From Mesostigma viride (taxonomy: Eukaryota > Streptophyta > Mesostigmatophyceae > Mesostigmatales > Mesostigmataceae): a stretch of 64,000 nt of DNA. Positions 20,700-32,689 of this stretch are shown here, piece after piece; positions within the stretch are counted from its first letter, which is position 1, and every line of letters starts with the position of its first letter. The stretch covers positions 630,349 to 694,348 of the forward strand of contig RPFO01000050.1 of NCBI GenBank assembly GCA_009746045.1. The letters are read 5' to 3'. The notes below the pieces were generated by a model. That model saw nothing but the letters and a program-made list of their open reading frames with translations. It was not told the DNA's origin and did not search any database. The position numbers were made by a program, and so were the translations under genes.

Positions 20700-23063
20700 G
20701 AGTCCCCTTAATCTTAGGATTTTGGCTAAGAGTTTGCATGATGCCTGTGGCCATGGAAACAATGCCATTAGGCTTGTTCAAGCCATTAATAACAAGGCTC
20801 TCTGGCAGGCTTATCAAGATGTCAGAGAACACTGTGTGTGCCAATTGTGTGCTAACAAGCCTTCCAAACGTCATGCAAAGCATCCTGCAGATGGTAGGGG
20901 TAATCTACAAGCTGATAATAATCCTCTACTTCACCAATTACAGGCAATTGCCTTACTTAGTGGCTGTGGATGAATGGTCAGGCTACATTGGAATTGAACC
21001 TATGGCAGCAGAGGATGAGAATACCCTCCATGCCGCAGTTCTTGTTATTCTGCAGAAGTTTGCAGTCATTCACAAGCTGCAGATGGACTTGCAGTTTAAC
21101 TGCCTGACCAAATACTCTGATCTGCCTTTCCTAAGGATTGTGGGTCGTGAAGATCATCAAGCCCAAGGCAAGGTTGACAGATATATACAGGAGCTTAAGA
21201 AGTTGGTAATGTCTGGGGATTATCCTTAGATGTTTAAACCAACTTTTGCTGTCAGGTGTTTGGGTGCTGCAAAAGTGGAAAACACCATATGAACAACCGT
21301 CTTCATACTTTCAAAAGTGCGTGGTGTTCCATGGCTGGTCTCACCTCGTGGACTAGCAGGTGGCCTCTACCCTGATGACATCATGCAGGCATGGAGTAAG
21401 CAGAGGTGGGCACAGTATGCTCATCTCTGTGAAAAGGATAAACAGAGAGGAGAATCATTAAAATTTAAGGTGGGAGACCAGGTGATCTTCCACAAAGAAA
21501 ATGCTCCTGGTAAACGCGGTTATTGGCAGGGTCCAGGGACCATAACCTCAGTTGACCCGGAGATGAAAACTGCTGATGTGGTCTGGAATGGTACCACTTA
21601 TCATCTGGCTTGGAATAGATTGAAGAGAGATCCAATGAACGTTCAATCTAATGAAGAAAATCCCCTGGTGAATATGGCCCCTGAAGAGGCATCTGGATCT
21701 CCCAATCTTTCCTGTCCACCTTTGGCCAGTGAACAGGCTGGACTCCAACTACCAGAAAGGGCGGCCTCCCATCAACTGGAGCCTACTACTCAGCAAGCTC
21801 AGCCTAAGACATTGACTGGGATATCACAGGATGATATATTTGAAGCTGACTTGTTGGATAATAGGGTGTCTGATCAGCACCGGAAGCTCCGGCCGTTGGA
21901 ACATGGGCTTGAGACCCCTGGGCAGGCCGTGGATAACATATTTCAGTCTGAACAGCCAAAGCTTGGATTCAATTACCCTGGTAATAAGCCATTGCCCTTG
22001 GAGACTGATGGGACAATACCAGCCCAAGGAAGACAGGCTGAGGAGGGGTTGTCCAGGTTGAACACTCAGCTCGGCAAGAGAGGCAATCTTCAAGAGCTTC
22101 GGGATATTGTAAAGAAGCTCAAGCCTTCACTAAAGATTGCCAAAATAACTTCTCTTCTAGAGAAGGGCATGGACCTTGATGGCTTTGATGTGGATACCAA
22201 AGCAGAGGTCTCTGTCACCTCACCCTTTAATGCTTTGCTGGATAAGTATTCCCTTGAACCCAGTCCATGGACTAATGTCCAAGACTTTGCAGGCAACACT
22301 AATCATCAAGTTCTTGGGAATATCACTATCCCATTCTTGGGTGAGTCTTTAACACTTTGTGTTGTTGATGGCTACAAGGGGCCCACTCTCATTGGCCAGC
22401 CATTCTTGGTGACTCCCGGTGTTACCATTGTTGATGGCCCCAATAACACAAAGAGTCTCCTAAAAACCCATTGTGACCCAATTCCTCTGGAATCATTCAG
22501 ATGTTCCTTGCCTCTTGAAATATTCCAGAAGGCACATTGGAAGACCGCCTGTGTCGGTTCAGTAATAAAAGGAGCAGAATGGGGAAGGGATATGCCCCCA
22601 GCTTCTGAGCTGGTAGAACCTGCCCAGCTCAGTGTGACTTCTCTTGGTCTCACAAAAAGGTCATTTGCTGCTCATAGTCCTATGTCCTTTGATGATGTAG
22701 ACCTGGATTGTCACACTTTCGCTGGCCTTGAGGCCTGGCGACTAGCATTGGCGCGTGCGCTCCAGGAGTGGCAATTAACGCTGGATGTTTTTGAAGGCAT
22801 TTCAGAACCTCCACCCAATGCTCAAATGCTTCAGTTGCGTTTTGTATGCAAGATGAAGAGCAAGCTTAAAATGAGCCTCCTATACCAAACGCACGTCCAG
22901 TCGTAACCCAGTTCCATGGTACTACAGACTTTGATAAGGAGGAGCTGTATACTCCTGGCCTGTCACATCCTGTTCTCAGGCTTATTCTTAGTCTGTACCT
23001 TGGTGCTTTGGATTATGGCTTGGACTATGGAGCAGAAGTTGATGACTTCACCAAGGCCTTTTT
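20700..23063 (+). pseudogene. Element A pol, first part: integrase and start of reverse transcriptase
   Basis: Integrase zinc-binding motif LHDACGH ... CQLC at about 20730-20860. The catalytic core is in a shifted frame: LVAVDEWSGYIG (first Asp), QMDLQFNC (second) and GREDHQAQGKVDRYIQELKK (Glu region), to 21229. A long frame 21317-22906 gives the integrase C-terminus (FKVGDQVIFHKEN, WNGTTYHLAWNRLKRDP), a linker and the RT entry RFVCKMK. RT continues after a frameshift near 22880 (TTDFDKEELYTPGLSHPVLR) to VDDFTKAF at 23063, where element B begins. At least three frame changes make this copy non-functional. Confidence 0.85.
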
Positions 23064-23883
23064 TGTTAGGGATATTATATCCACCTGGCCACAATGTATC
23101 CCAGCCTGATTTATTTCTTGTTGGATTTATTACTTATGGACTTGGAATTTGATAGCTATGATGAGCTAGATGGATTGGGCTCAATGAGCTGATCAATATT
23201 CATGTGCCATAGTCCTATTCTTGGACATGGATGACTTGTACCCTGCTGAGTCAGCCTTGTAGCATCACGCATTTGATTGACAAGTGGTGCTATGGCCTAG
23301 TGGACAAGTGTTTGGTCCATGAGCTGACAAATGTTGGAAGCTCATGATGACACATGTTATGACTTACATGATGACAAGTGGGTAGACTCATTGCATGACA
23401 CTTGTCACTCCAAGGAAAAGAGATGTGTCACTTTATTAATTATGTTATGTGGCACATTATTATGTAGACACTTGGCATCTAGCTATTATGCCAGCTCTTT
23501 GTTTGGATCAAGTCTAGAATGTTCTAGGAATGTTCTAAGAATATGCCAGGAATATTCCTGGAATATACTGAGAATATGCTGGGAATATGCTAGGATTATG
23601 CTAGGATGTTTCTACAAGCTTCTGTGATGATGTCATTGCTGATGTCATCCTTCCTAGCCTAAAAGGTATAAAAGGAAACTGCCCCCTAAGGGCAGGTACC
23701 TCCATTAAACCTCCATTCAACCTCTATTCCTAACCTCTAATAAGCCTATGAAATAAAACTCTTTTTCTGGTCTCTCTTCCATTGTCTTCAAGCTCAGTCT
23801 TTCATCACCTGAAGGTGAAAGGGTAGCAAGGCCAAGCAAAAGGCATTGTGTAAAACCCATTAGTTTCCTCTACTTTTCCAACA
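23064..23883 (+). repeat. Element B 5' LTR
   Basis: 820 bp, TGTTAGGG ... CCAACA. TATAAAAG at 23667 and AATAAA at 23752 fit a promoter and poly(A) signal ordered U3-R-U5. A cluster of GGAATATTCCTGGAATAT / GAATATGCTGGGAATATGC words lies at 23540-23605. Confidence 0.92.
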
Positions 23884-23895
23884 TGGTATCGGAGG
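23884..23895 (+). promoter_or_regulatory. Element B primer-binding site
   Basis: TGGTATCGGAGG directly follows the LTR. It is close to the TGGTATCAGAG form complementary to initiator tRNA-Met in copia elements. Confidence 0.8.
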
Positions 23896-23902
23896 ATTGT
23901 TC

Positions 23903-24919
23903 ATGAGCTCCAAGAAGACCACCAAGAAACCCAGCCCAGTTACAAGCTCCATGGCAAGCGAGGTGGACTACACTCCTATGCTGAATGTGTGCTCCAAGAT
24001 GGTGCTGAAATTTGACGGCACAAGTTTACGTGGCTGGGAGGAGACCAAGACATCCCTTGAGGGCTTCTGTCGCTTCTACGGGGTTAAGGATGTTCTGCTA
24101 GGCACCAAGGAGGACCCGAAGGCTGACATGGCTGTCGGCCTTGTTATCTCAGCTGCACTTGTTGGAGAAGCGAGGCGCATCCTATCGCTCGTGCCAGACC
24201 AATCTGGCAGCAAGCTCTACAAGACGCTGAGGGAGGTCTACGAGCAGCAAAAGCTCACCAAGAGCCACCGGATGGACCTCAGGGTCCAGCTGCACAGGCT
24301 GCAAATGAAGCCAGGGGAGACCATGGGGCAGTATATCCTAAGGGGACTGCTGCTGCTGGCGGAGTACCGTGCTGTGGGGGGAGTCATGAGTGACCAAGAC
24401 TTCGCAGCCATTCTCAAGAGCGGCCTGCCAGACAAATATCGCCCTGCGCTGATATCGGTGCATTTCAAGGAGGAGGACAACTTGGAGGAGGTCAAGGCTG
24501 CGCTGCTGGAGGCGGAGGACATGCTGATGGGAGGGCGTTCTGCTGAAGCAAAGAAGGAGAGCTCATCGGACGGCCAGGCTTTCCACACTACTACCAAGAA
24601 AGGTGGAGGAAAGCGGTGCTATCACTGCAAGAAGCTCGGGCACGTGGAGGCCCAGTGCTGGGAGAAGCATCCGGAGCTGAAGCAAGAACGCAAGAACCAG
24701 GCGACGCGACGGAACCATGCGACATCAGAGGCGAGAAAGGGCACTCACCAGGTGCCAGCGAGGCGCACATCACCCAGGAGGCTGCAGAGCTGCCGTCCGG
24801 CTTCGTCTTCGCCACCATCGCCGAGTCGCCATCGCCGTCGGACACTGCTGCACTCACGCAATATGAAAAGAAGGCGCCGACCAGCTGGGTGCTGGATTCT
24901 GCAGCGAGCTGTCACATGA
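23903..24919 (+). CDS. Element B Gag (copia, UBN2-type) with one zinc knuckle
   Basis: ATG at 23903 (MSSKKTTKKPSP) is the first after the PBS. Residues ~30-220 form the copia capsid helical domain (FDGTSLRGWEETKTSLEG, YEQQKLTKSHRMDLR, LPDKYRPALIS). The CCHC knuckle CYHCKKLGHVEAQC is at about 24618-24660. The protease lies in another frame starting near 24620-24680, so a frameshift, programmed or mutational, separates Gag from protease. The frame then runs to 24919 as a shadow of protease. It is homologous to the gags of C and C'. Confidence 0.85.
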   Translation: MSSKKTTKKPSPVTSSMASEVDYTPMLNVCSKMVLKFDGTSLRGWEETKTSLEGFCRFYGVKDVLLGTKEDPKADMAVGLVISAALVGEARRILSLVPDQSGSKLYKTLREVYEQQKLTKSHRMDLRVQLHRLQMKPGETMGQYILRGLLLLAEYRAVGGVMSDQDFAAILKSGLPDKYRPALISVHFKEEDNLEEVKAALLEAEDMLMGGRSAEAKKESSSDGQAFHTTTKKGGGKRCYHCKKLGHVEAQCWEKHPELKQERKNQATRRNHATSEARKGTHQVPARRTSPRRLQSCRPASSSPPSPSRHRRRTLLHSRNMKRRRRPAGCWILQRAVT

Positions 24920-25330
24920 CGCCATGCCCGTCGGATTTCGTGTGCCTGCACCCTCACAACAGGGAAATCGCCGGCTCAGGCGGCAAACTGAAGGCGACAG
25001 CCATCGGGACTGTCAAGCTGAAGCTGCCGGGCCAGGAGGCAGACGTGCACCTCCAAAACGCGCTGCTCGTTCCAAAGCTGAGCACCCGACTTTTATCTGT
25101 CGGCCAGCTCGTCAAGGATGGCCACAACGTCGACCTCGCCAAGCGGGTTGCTGTGCTGGACAGCAGGCCCTGCAGCATCGTGACGAGGAACAACACCTAC
25201 TTTTTGCCCGCGCGCGGTGCGGACGCAGCAATGGACGCCATCCCAGAGCTGAAATCTTCGGCGACGAGCTTCAAGGACGTCGACGCTGCCTGCCAAGGGC
25301 AGAAAATGGCGAGCAGCGAGCGCAGCATCT
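24680..25330 (+). CDS. Element B protease and pre-integrase region, truncated
   Basis: Contains the copia aspartic-protease box WVLDSAASCHMTPC with DSA in place of the usual DSG, then IAGSGGKLKATAIGTV, LLVPKLSTRLLSVGQLVK and NNTYFLPA. These are the standard copia protease/gag_pre-integrs landmarks. The open frame reaches 25542, but after about 25330 it is no longer recognisable. No integrase follows. Confidence 0.8.
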
Positions 25331-27154
25331 CACGTGCCTCGGGACACGCGGCGGAGTGCATGGCTGGCCGTGGGCCTAACGGTCATACTGGCCATGCTTG
25401 CCCGTGTATGCGGGATCGGGGGCGGCCTACTGGGCATTACTCGCACACTGCGTGGCTTTTTATACTCTGCGCCGGCCCAGTGGAAGTTCACGCCAATTCG
25501 AGAAGTTTCCAGCGCAATGGAGAAGTCCGTGTCAGACGCTGAAGTACTTCCAGAAACTGCGGTCCAGAACAGCCCAGTGCAGGCGGAGCGCGTTGTCGCC
25601 GCCAGCATACCAGGTGACACTGGTGCTCGTAACCCAAGTCCGGCGACCAGACCAAAGGCGCGGCGCTCGAACGCTGCCAGCCTAACTGAGGGGGAACAAA
25701 TTCGTGACGCGAGGGCGAAATCGACCAAGCTGCAAAATTTTCCCAAGTCCTGGACTGCCAAGTCCGGTGCTGGCGCGAGGCCTCGAGCGAGCCGACCACG
25801 TCGTGGACAGCGACCTGTCAGCCAAACTGCTGTCAAACACCAACGGTCAAGTCGACTGCAAAATGCTGCCAAGGCATCACGTCGGTCAGTTTACGGTGTT
25901 CGGCCAGGCCATGGCATTTGCAATTGCGCTAGCTGCAACGACCCTTGGAAATTGTCGCCCAGGATGCACAGATCCCACTCCTCAAGGTTGCCCTAATGTT
26001 TTGTCTGTGGGAAATTAACTTGTATGTCGACTTTTGTGTCGTGTTTGCTGGAAATTGTGAGGCGCCGTAAGCCTGCGTTTTCTGGTTCTTAATTCTTTGT
26101 GTTCTTCCAGCAATTATGTGTTTATTTTGCCATGCGTTCAGTGGCAATGGCCCACGCATTTCGGTATTGTTCCCACGAGACGTTTTCTACGTACCTGGAG
26201 TGTATATCCAGAGTTTTTGCACGCTATTTGTGGCACTGGTCTGCGGCGTAGTGAAGCGCCGTTGTATCGTCGTCTAGCTTCGACTTGTTTTCGTAAGTAA
26301 AGTGCCTGTGACGCGTGTGTTATTTTGTTTTGTGCTGAGAGCATTGCTTGTATGCAAATGCTTACGTCCTTTGTGTCGAATTCGGCTGTGCATTTCGGCA
26401 TAGCCTGTAATGTCGGACGTTATGTTTACTCTCGGGCACTGATTTGTGAATCGTGACGAAGTAATCGTTACTTGTGTTTGCCTTTGTGGCGCCGCCGGTA
26501 ATGTTTTGCACGTCCTGTTTTCTTTGCTATGAAGCGCGTTTATCTGTTATGGCCACTGTGTTTTGTGTTGAAGGTTGTATTGTACCTTGTTTGTGTGGCA
26601 TTTGTTGCCATGTTTGTTTGCTCACCCCGTTTATTTGGCGTAAAACGTGATGTTGGTGTCATTTATTTGTGAGATGGCGTATGTTATGTTGCTCCGTGTG
26701 TGTACAGCACGTGTTGTTGCCGTTACCCTACCTCTATACCGTTTGGGTTAGCTCATAGGGACCTTCTTTGTTGGCATGTGTTGCCGTATTATATGTGTGG
26801 GACTGTGTGCCCCTATTGTGTCCATGGGCAGCCGCTTTGAGTGAGGGGGGAATGTAGCATCTAGAGCACTTTTTCCAACTAAGGGTTGGGTATCAGCCAT
26901 CCAGGATTGATGGGCAGCTAGTGCGTTGCTGCTATGGTAGGACACTCATTCGCGTTGCCGGGGGGGATCAGTGGCGGTAGTGCGGCTCATGACCGCATGT
27001 TGGAGCTTCAAGCGTTTCACGAGGACGGCATCTTCATTTTCAGTTGCACCATGCTAGCAACTGGACGGCATGCTACGAGCATGTGGCTAAGGGGGGTGTT
27101 GAGATTCAACCTACCCAGACATCTTTTGCATTGTGCCCATGTGGCTAAGGGGGG
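25331..27154. other. Element B internal DNA without recognisable pol
   Basis: 1.8 kb replacing integrase, RT and RNase H. Frames are Ala/Arg-rich to 25996, then the DNA is T/G-rich with no ORF of note. The segment 26839-27154 has three copies of a G-run (GTGAGGGGGGAATG, GGCTAAGGGGGGTGTTG, GGCTAAGGGGGGTGTTAGG). The last is the polypurine tract. Confidence 0.6.
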
Positions 27155-27924
27155 TGTTAGGGATATTATATCCACCTGGCCACAATGTATCCCAGCCTGA
27201 TTTATTTCTTGTTGGATTTATTACTTATGGACTTGGAATTTGATAGCTAATTGATGAGCTAGATGGATTGGGCTCAATGAGCTGATCAATATTCATGTGC
27301 CATAGTCCTATTCTTGGACATGGATGACTTGTACCCTGAGTCAGCCTAGTAGCATCACGTATTTGATTGACAAGTGGTGCTATGGCCTATTGGACAAGTG
27401 TTTGGTCCATGAGCTGACAAATGTTGGAAGCTCATGATGACACATGTTATGACTTACATGATGACAAGTGGGTAGACTCATTGCATGACACTTGTCACTC
27501 CAAGGAAAGAGATGTGTCACTTTATTAATTATGTTATGTGGCACATTATTATGTAGACACTTGGCATCTAGCTATTATGCCAGCTGTTTGGATCAAGTCT
27601 AGAATGTTCTAGGAATGTTCTAAGAATATGCCAGGAATATTCCTGGAATATACTGAGAATATGCTGGGAATATGCTAGGATTATGCTAGGATGTTTCTAC
27701 AAGCTTCTGTGATGATGTCATTGCTGATGTCATCCTTCCTAGCCTAAAAGGTATAAAAGGAAACTGCCCCCTAAGGGCAGGTACCTCCATTAAACCTCCA
27801 TTCAACCTCTATTCCTAACCTCTAAGCCTATGAAATAAAACTCTTTTTCTGGTCTCTCTTCCATTGTCTTCAAGCTCAGTCTTTCATCACCTGAAGGTGA
27901 AAGGGTAGCAAGGCCAAGCAAAAG
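27155..27924 (+). repeat. Element B 3' LTR, first part
   Basis: Near-identical to the 5' LTR up to CCAAGCAAAAG. Small indels (for example CAGCTGTTTGG versus CAGCTCTTTGTTTGG) separate the two. It is interrupted by element C at 27925; the last 41 bp are at 51286-51326. Confidence 0.88.
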
Positions 27925-28672
27925 TGTCAAGGACATGGTCCTTGTATTTGTACCCACCTGACCTGGCTAGATAGATAGAGGCTCTTGTACAGGAGCCACT
28001 GTTCTTTATCCCGTTGGATTTGGCCTACAAATGAGAAAGTTGTGGCCAGTTTTAGTAATCAGGGATTAGTACCTATGCCAAGTGGATCCTTATAGGCAGC
28101 TGACAAATCTGTCTATGTCAGCTGACCTATGACATGTCAGATGAGAATCTATGACAGGACAGCTGACTGATTGACATGTACACTGTGCATGTCAGATGTG
28201 GCGCTGATATGTTCACGCCAGATTTACTTCATCATCATCAGATCACACATAGAGAGATCTTTTATTAAATAGTTAGATTACTGTGCAGCAGTTACAAGTT
28301 AAGACTGTACATCAGTTACAAGATAAGGCTGTACAGCAGTTACAAGATAAGATTTATTCTTGTCGAGATCTGATTGGTAGCCTGTACACTGACCTAACCT
28401 GATTGGTGGCCTGAGTATTACATGAGAATATTCCTAGGCACATTCCTAGCCAGCCAATCAGGTCATTCCAGTTTTCTGCCTGTGTTTTTTCCTCGAGTTA
28501 ATAAAACAACTGAGGAGCCTTGCCTGAGGCACTCGATCTCACTATCATTCTGCCTCAAACTGAGTCTCTGTCTCTTTGCTCCCATCCTCCATAGCCTGTA
28601 CCTGCAAGGACAGGCACATTTGGGTTTCAATCACAAGAATTGTAGAGGGCAAACCCATTAGTTCTTTCAACA
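27925..28672 (+). repeat. Element C 5' LTR (748 bp)
   Basis: TGTCAAGGACATGG ... TTTCAACA. Tandem AGTTACAAG(A/T)TAAG words lie at 28290-28350, and TTAATAAAACAACTG (28498) is a probable poly(A) signal. It is 160 bp shorter than the LTRs of the otherwise matching C'. Confidence 0.88.
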
Positions 28673-28684
28673 TGGTATCGGAGG
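28673..28684 (+). promoter_or_regulatory. Element C primer-binding site
   Basis: TGGTATCGGAGG next to the LTR end. The equivalent at the rearranged copy (51198) is TGGTATCAGAGG. Confidence 0.8.
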
Positions 28685-28763
28685 TTTGATGCCTACCCTG
28701 CATTTGAGGAGCAGAGACATTCATCTGACTACCCCAGAGACAACACCCAGACCCAGATCAACC

Positions 28764-30603
28764 ATGGAGGATCAAGACACCCAAACTGCTACCAGACAGC
28801 CTGATTACACCTCTCTTAATTGTTTCAACAGTTGCCAAGAGCTGCAAGAAATTTGTTGGTGCAGCTGGTGATGATTACAGCAAGTGGGAGGAGTGGAAAA
28901 ATTTGTTTTTGGCTGTTGTCAGTCTTTTCAGCTTGGATGCTGTCCTGCTGGGTACTGAGGAGAATGACAGGGCTGATAAGGCCCTGTGGGCAGCTTTGCT
29001 CACCTGTCTAACAGGTGAAGCTGCACGCCTAATGGCCACTGTGGCCAACAAAACTGGTAGCCAAGCATGGCAATGTCTCATGGAGAACTATGAGCAAACC
29101 AGGCTAACCAAGAGTCACAGGTTTGAGCTGAGGAGCAAGCTGCACCGCCTACAGAAGCTTCCTAATGAGACCATGCAACAGCTCGTGAGGAGGGCGGAGC
29201 TTCTACGTGCTGACTACCAGGCTGCAGGGGGAGTCATCCAGGACCGTGATTTTGCTGCCATTCTACTGGGAGCACTGACAGACGAGTACCGCCCTGCGCT
29301 GGTGTCTGTACGGTTCAACGAGGAGGACCCACTACCTGTGGTGAAGAGGGCACTCATGGAGGCGGAGGATCTGCTCAAGGGGGGACGTGCTGTGGTGAAA
29401 AAGGAGAGTGCTGGCACTGGCCAGGCCTACCACACCAACAGCAAGGGGAACGGGGGACCAAGAAATGCAGTCACTGTGGCCTGTCAAATCACAAGGACAA
29501 AGACTGCTGGAAGGAGCATCCTGAGAAGGCCCCACGCTGGTACCCCAACCAGCACAGGGGGGGCAAGGGCGGCAACCAAGGGAACCAGAACAAGGGACGC
29601 AACGCACCTGCTGGATCCGCTGCCAACGCAACTCAGGAGGCGGCTGAACTGCCGCCTGGCTTCTGCATGGTCACCATCGCCGAGGAGTCGCCGTCGACGC
29701 CGCTGGAGGCTGCTGCTCTCACGCAGTATACGGGCGACAAACTCAACTGGGTGCTGGACTCGGCTGCGAGCAGCCACATGTCCCCGTGCCGTTCTGACTT
29801 CGTGTCACTTATCCCCCACAACAGGCAGATCGTCGGATCAGGCGGCGACCTGCAAGCTGCTGGAGTTGGCACAGTTTCTGTGCATTTGCCGGGGAGCGAG
29901 CTCCGACTGGATGGAGCCCTTCTGGTCCCCGAGCTGCCTGTTCGGGTGCTCTCTGTTGGAGCGCTCGTGAAGGCTGGCCACAAGCTGGATTTCAACCAGG
30001 AAATCGCTGTGGTGGACAACAAGGCGCACAAGATGGAGCAGAGGGACAACGTCTACGTGTTACCTGCTCTCAACAAGAAGGCGGCGCTGGCGGCCACGAC
30101 CGTGCGGCCGTTGGGGTCGCTGTGGAGCGCTGGCCTGCCTGTGGCGGCCATGTCCAAGACGCTGGGCTTTCCGCCTGGCTTTTCGCGGCCTTTGGGGCTG
30201 CAGGCTTCTTCCCGAGGCGCTTTGCTGCGCCCGGTGTCGTCGCCACTGTCGTGTGGCGGCAAGGGCGGTTTTTCCGCTGACAAACCTGCAATTGTGCAGG
30301 ATTTTGGCGTGGTGGGGACGGCAAGGAATGGGATCGGCTTAGTACCGGTCGTTGGGGCACACGGGGAGGACGGTTCCTGGAGTTCTGCGTCGGGCAGTAC
30401 TACTTATAGCCCTCTCGTGCCAGATCAGGTGGACTCTGCTCCACCAGTTTCCCTGACCCCTCCAGCGGCGAGCTCACCTGGCTTGCCGTTGTCCATGGAT
30501 GTCACCCTACGTGGCGTGCTGGGAGAGCTTCCCCAGCCTGGCATCGTTTGGCCTAGTGCCAACACGCAGACGTCACCAAGCCTGCTGCGTGACGGTTTCG
30601 CTC
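28764..30603 (+). pseudogene. Element C gag-protease, frameshifted and cut by C'
   Basis: ATG at 28764 (MEDQDTQTATRQPDYTSL). A 4-base AATT insertion at about 28821, relative to C', shifts the frame; the capsid continues from 28903 in another frame (LLGTEENDRADKALWA, YEQTRLTKSHRFELR). A second shift in the G-run near 29450 displaces the zinc knuckle. The protease frame from 29667 has WVLDSAASSHMSP, IVGSGGDLQAAGVG and LPVRVLSVGALVK, and continues until C' at 30604. The remainder of the frame lies at 36545-36780. Confidence 0.83.
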
Positions 30604-31511
30604 TGTTGAAAGAACTAATGGGTTTGCCTTCTACAATGCTTGTGATTGGAACCCAAATGTGCCTGTCCTTGCAGGTACAGGCTATGGAGGATGGAAGCAA
30701 AGAGACAGAGACTCAGTTTGAGGCAGAATGATAGTGAGGAGTACCTTAGGCAAGGCTCCTCAGTTGTTTTATTAACTCGAGGAAAAAACACAGGCAGAAA
30801 ACTGGAATGACCTGATTGGCTGGCTAGGAATGTGCCTAGGAATATTCTCATGTAATACTCAGGCCACCAATCAGGTTAGGTCAGTGTACAGGCTACCAAT
30901 CAGATCTAGACAAGAATAAATCTTATCTTGTAACTGCTGTACAGTCTTATCTTGTAACTGATGTACAGCCTTAACTTGTAACTGCTGCACAGTAATCTAA
31001 CTATTTAATAAAAGATCTCTCTATGTGTGATCTGATGATGATGAAGTAAATCTGGCGTGAACATATCAGCGCCACATCTGACATGCACAGTGTACATGTC
31101 AATCAGTCAGCTGTCCTGTCATAGATTCTCATCTGACATGTCATAGGTCAGCTGACATAGACAGATTTGTCAGCTGCCTATAAGGATCCACTTGGCATAG
31201 GTACTAATCCCTGATTACTAAAACTGGCCACAACTTTCTCATTTGTGGGCCAAATCCAACGGGATAAAGAACAGTGGCTCCTGTACAAGAGCCTCTATCT
31301 ATCTAGCCAGGTCAGGTGGGTACAAATACAAGGACCATGTCCTTGACACCCCCCTTACAACACATGACCTTGCTCTAGTGCTATCCTGTCAAGTATAACA
31401 CTTAGAGGAAAAGCTCTCAGCCATAGCTAAGTCAAGCCTTGACCAAACATAGGACTCTAGAATTAAATTCAGTACTCACTATCAAGGTGACATTTGGGTA
31501 CAACCTTGACA
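30604..31511 (-). repeat. C' 3' LTR (908 bp)
   Basis: Minus-strand TGTCAAGGTTGTACCC ... TTTCAACA. Its first 160 bases end in GTAAGGGGGG immediately before TGTCAAGGACATGG, the start of the shorter C LTR. Confidence 0.9.
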
Positions 31512-31523
31512 CCCCCCTTACCC

Positions 31524-32689
31524 ACATGGCACCAAACCAAAAATGGGATGCAACCCAGGCCAGTGGTAAGGATCAAACACTAACTGATCACGGGTAAGTG
31601 GGCGAAAAACATCCACCCCCCTCGCTAGCAAACACCGTGGTCAAAGTAGTCAAAAGACGATCTCCACGGAAACTGGAAACTGGAACTCCGGACCGGTGAC
31701 GCGCCGAGTGTCCAACGAAAGCAGCAGGAAAGATTGCCGCATCGCCCAGCAACTAGCATGTGTTGCCAAGTCAAAAACTTCGTTGGGAAGATGCGCTTTG
31801 GATCACACCCCCCTCACTCTAGCGTCGCCTGAAAACATGAAGAAGCACACAAAATGCTCTAACACAGGCAAACTCTTAGACAATGCAGGGGACATGATGT
31901 ATGATTAACGCATAAAACATGTGATTAACGACATAAAGCATCCGACCTACGGCAGAGCACCAACGGTGAACAAGGAGCAGAACACGTAGTCCTGACACAC
32001 CTTAATCACACAGGTAACTAACATAAACCGACATAGTCATGGATCTTAGCATTAGCCAACATGAACGAACTGAAAAGACAGCTCTGATTAACCAACGATA
32101 GTTGAAAGCGACTAAAAACGGGACATGAAGCGACGACAAAGTCAGGAGCACAAACGCAGGCTATGTACAAAAGACACAACCGCAAACTGCATGAACAAAC
32201 CTAGCATGCAACGAGAAAGTATGCCCTAAGAATGGGCAACACACACGACATGAAATGAACGTGCAGATTGACCACAAAAAGGGTCAGCAAGAACGGAGAC
32301 ATGGCCAGCAAACCGGCGCTAGCCAAACGTACCAAGATTACAAAGAACTTGGAAAACATACCATTGCTGGTAGAAGAACGTCATGGGGACGATGAACACA
32401 GGTGGTCTAGAACTCAAATAACGCATCCCGACGAAGCGCTATGAAAAAGTCTAGCAGAAACAAAACAAGACTATGCGAGATGCATAAGGCCGGAAGGACC
32501 CCGCACCTAACAGCACAATAGACCACAAAATATTCGTGTCTAAAGCAATTTTTCACGAACGAAAAACAGTGGCGACTTGAGATCATAGGGGTTAGTTAAG
32601 CTAGCTATCAAATTCCCAACGAACGTGACCATAGCGCATCCCCAAAAATCGCCATGAAAATAGCGGAAGCAGGGCTCCCGCACCGACCG
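31524..32689. other. C' non-coding interior
   Basis: No ORF of interest lies between the protease tail and the polypurine tract. This is where integrase/RT would be in an autonomous copia element. Confidence 0.65.
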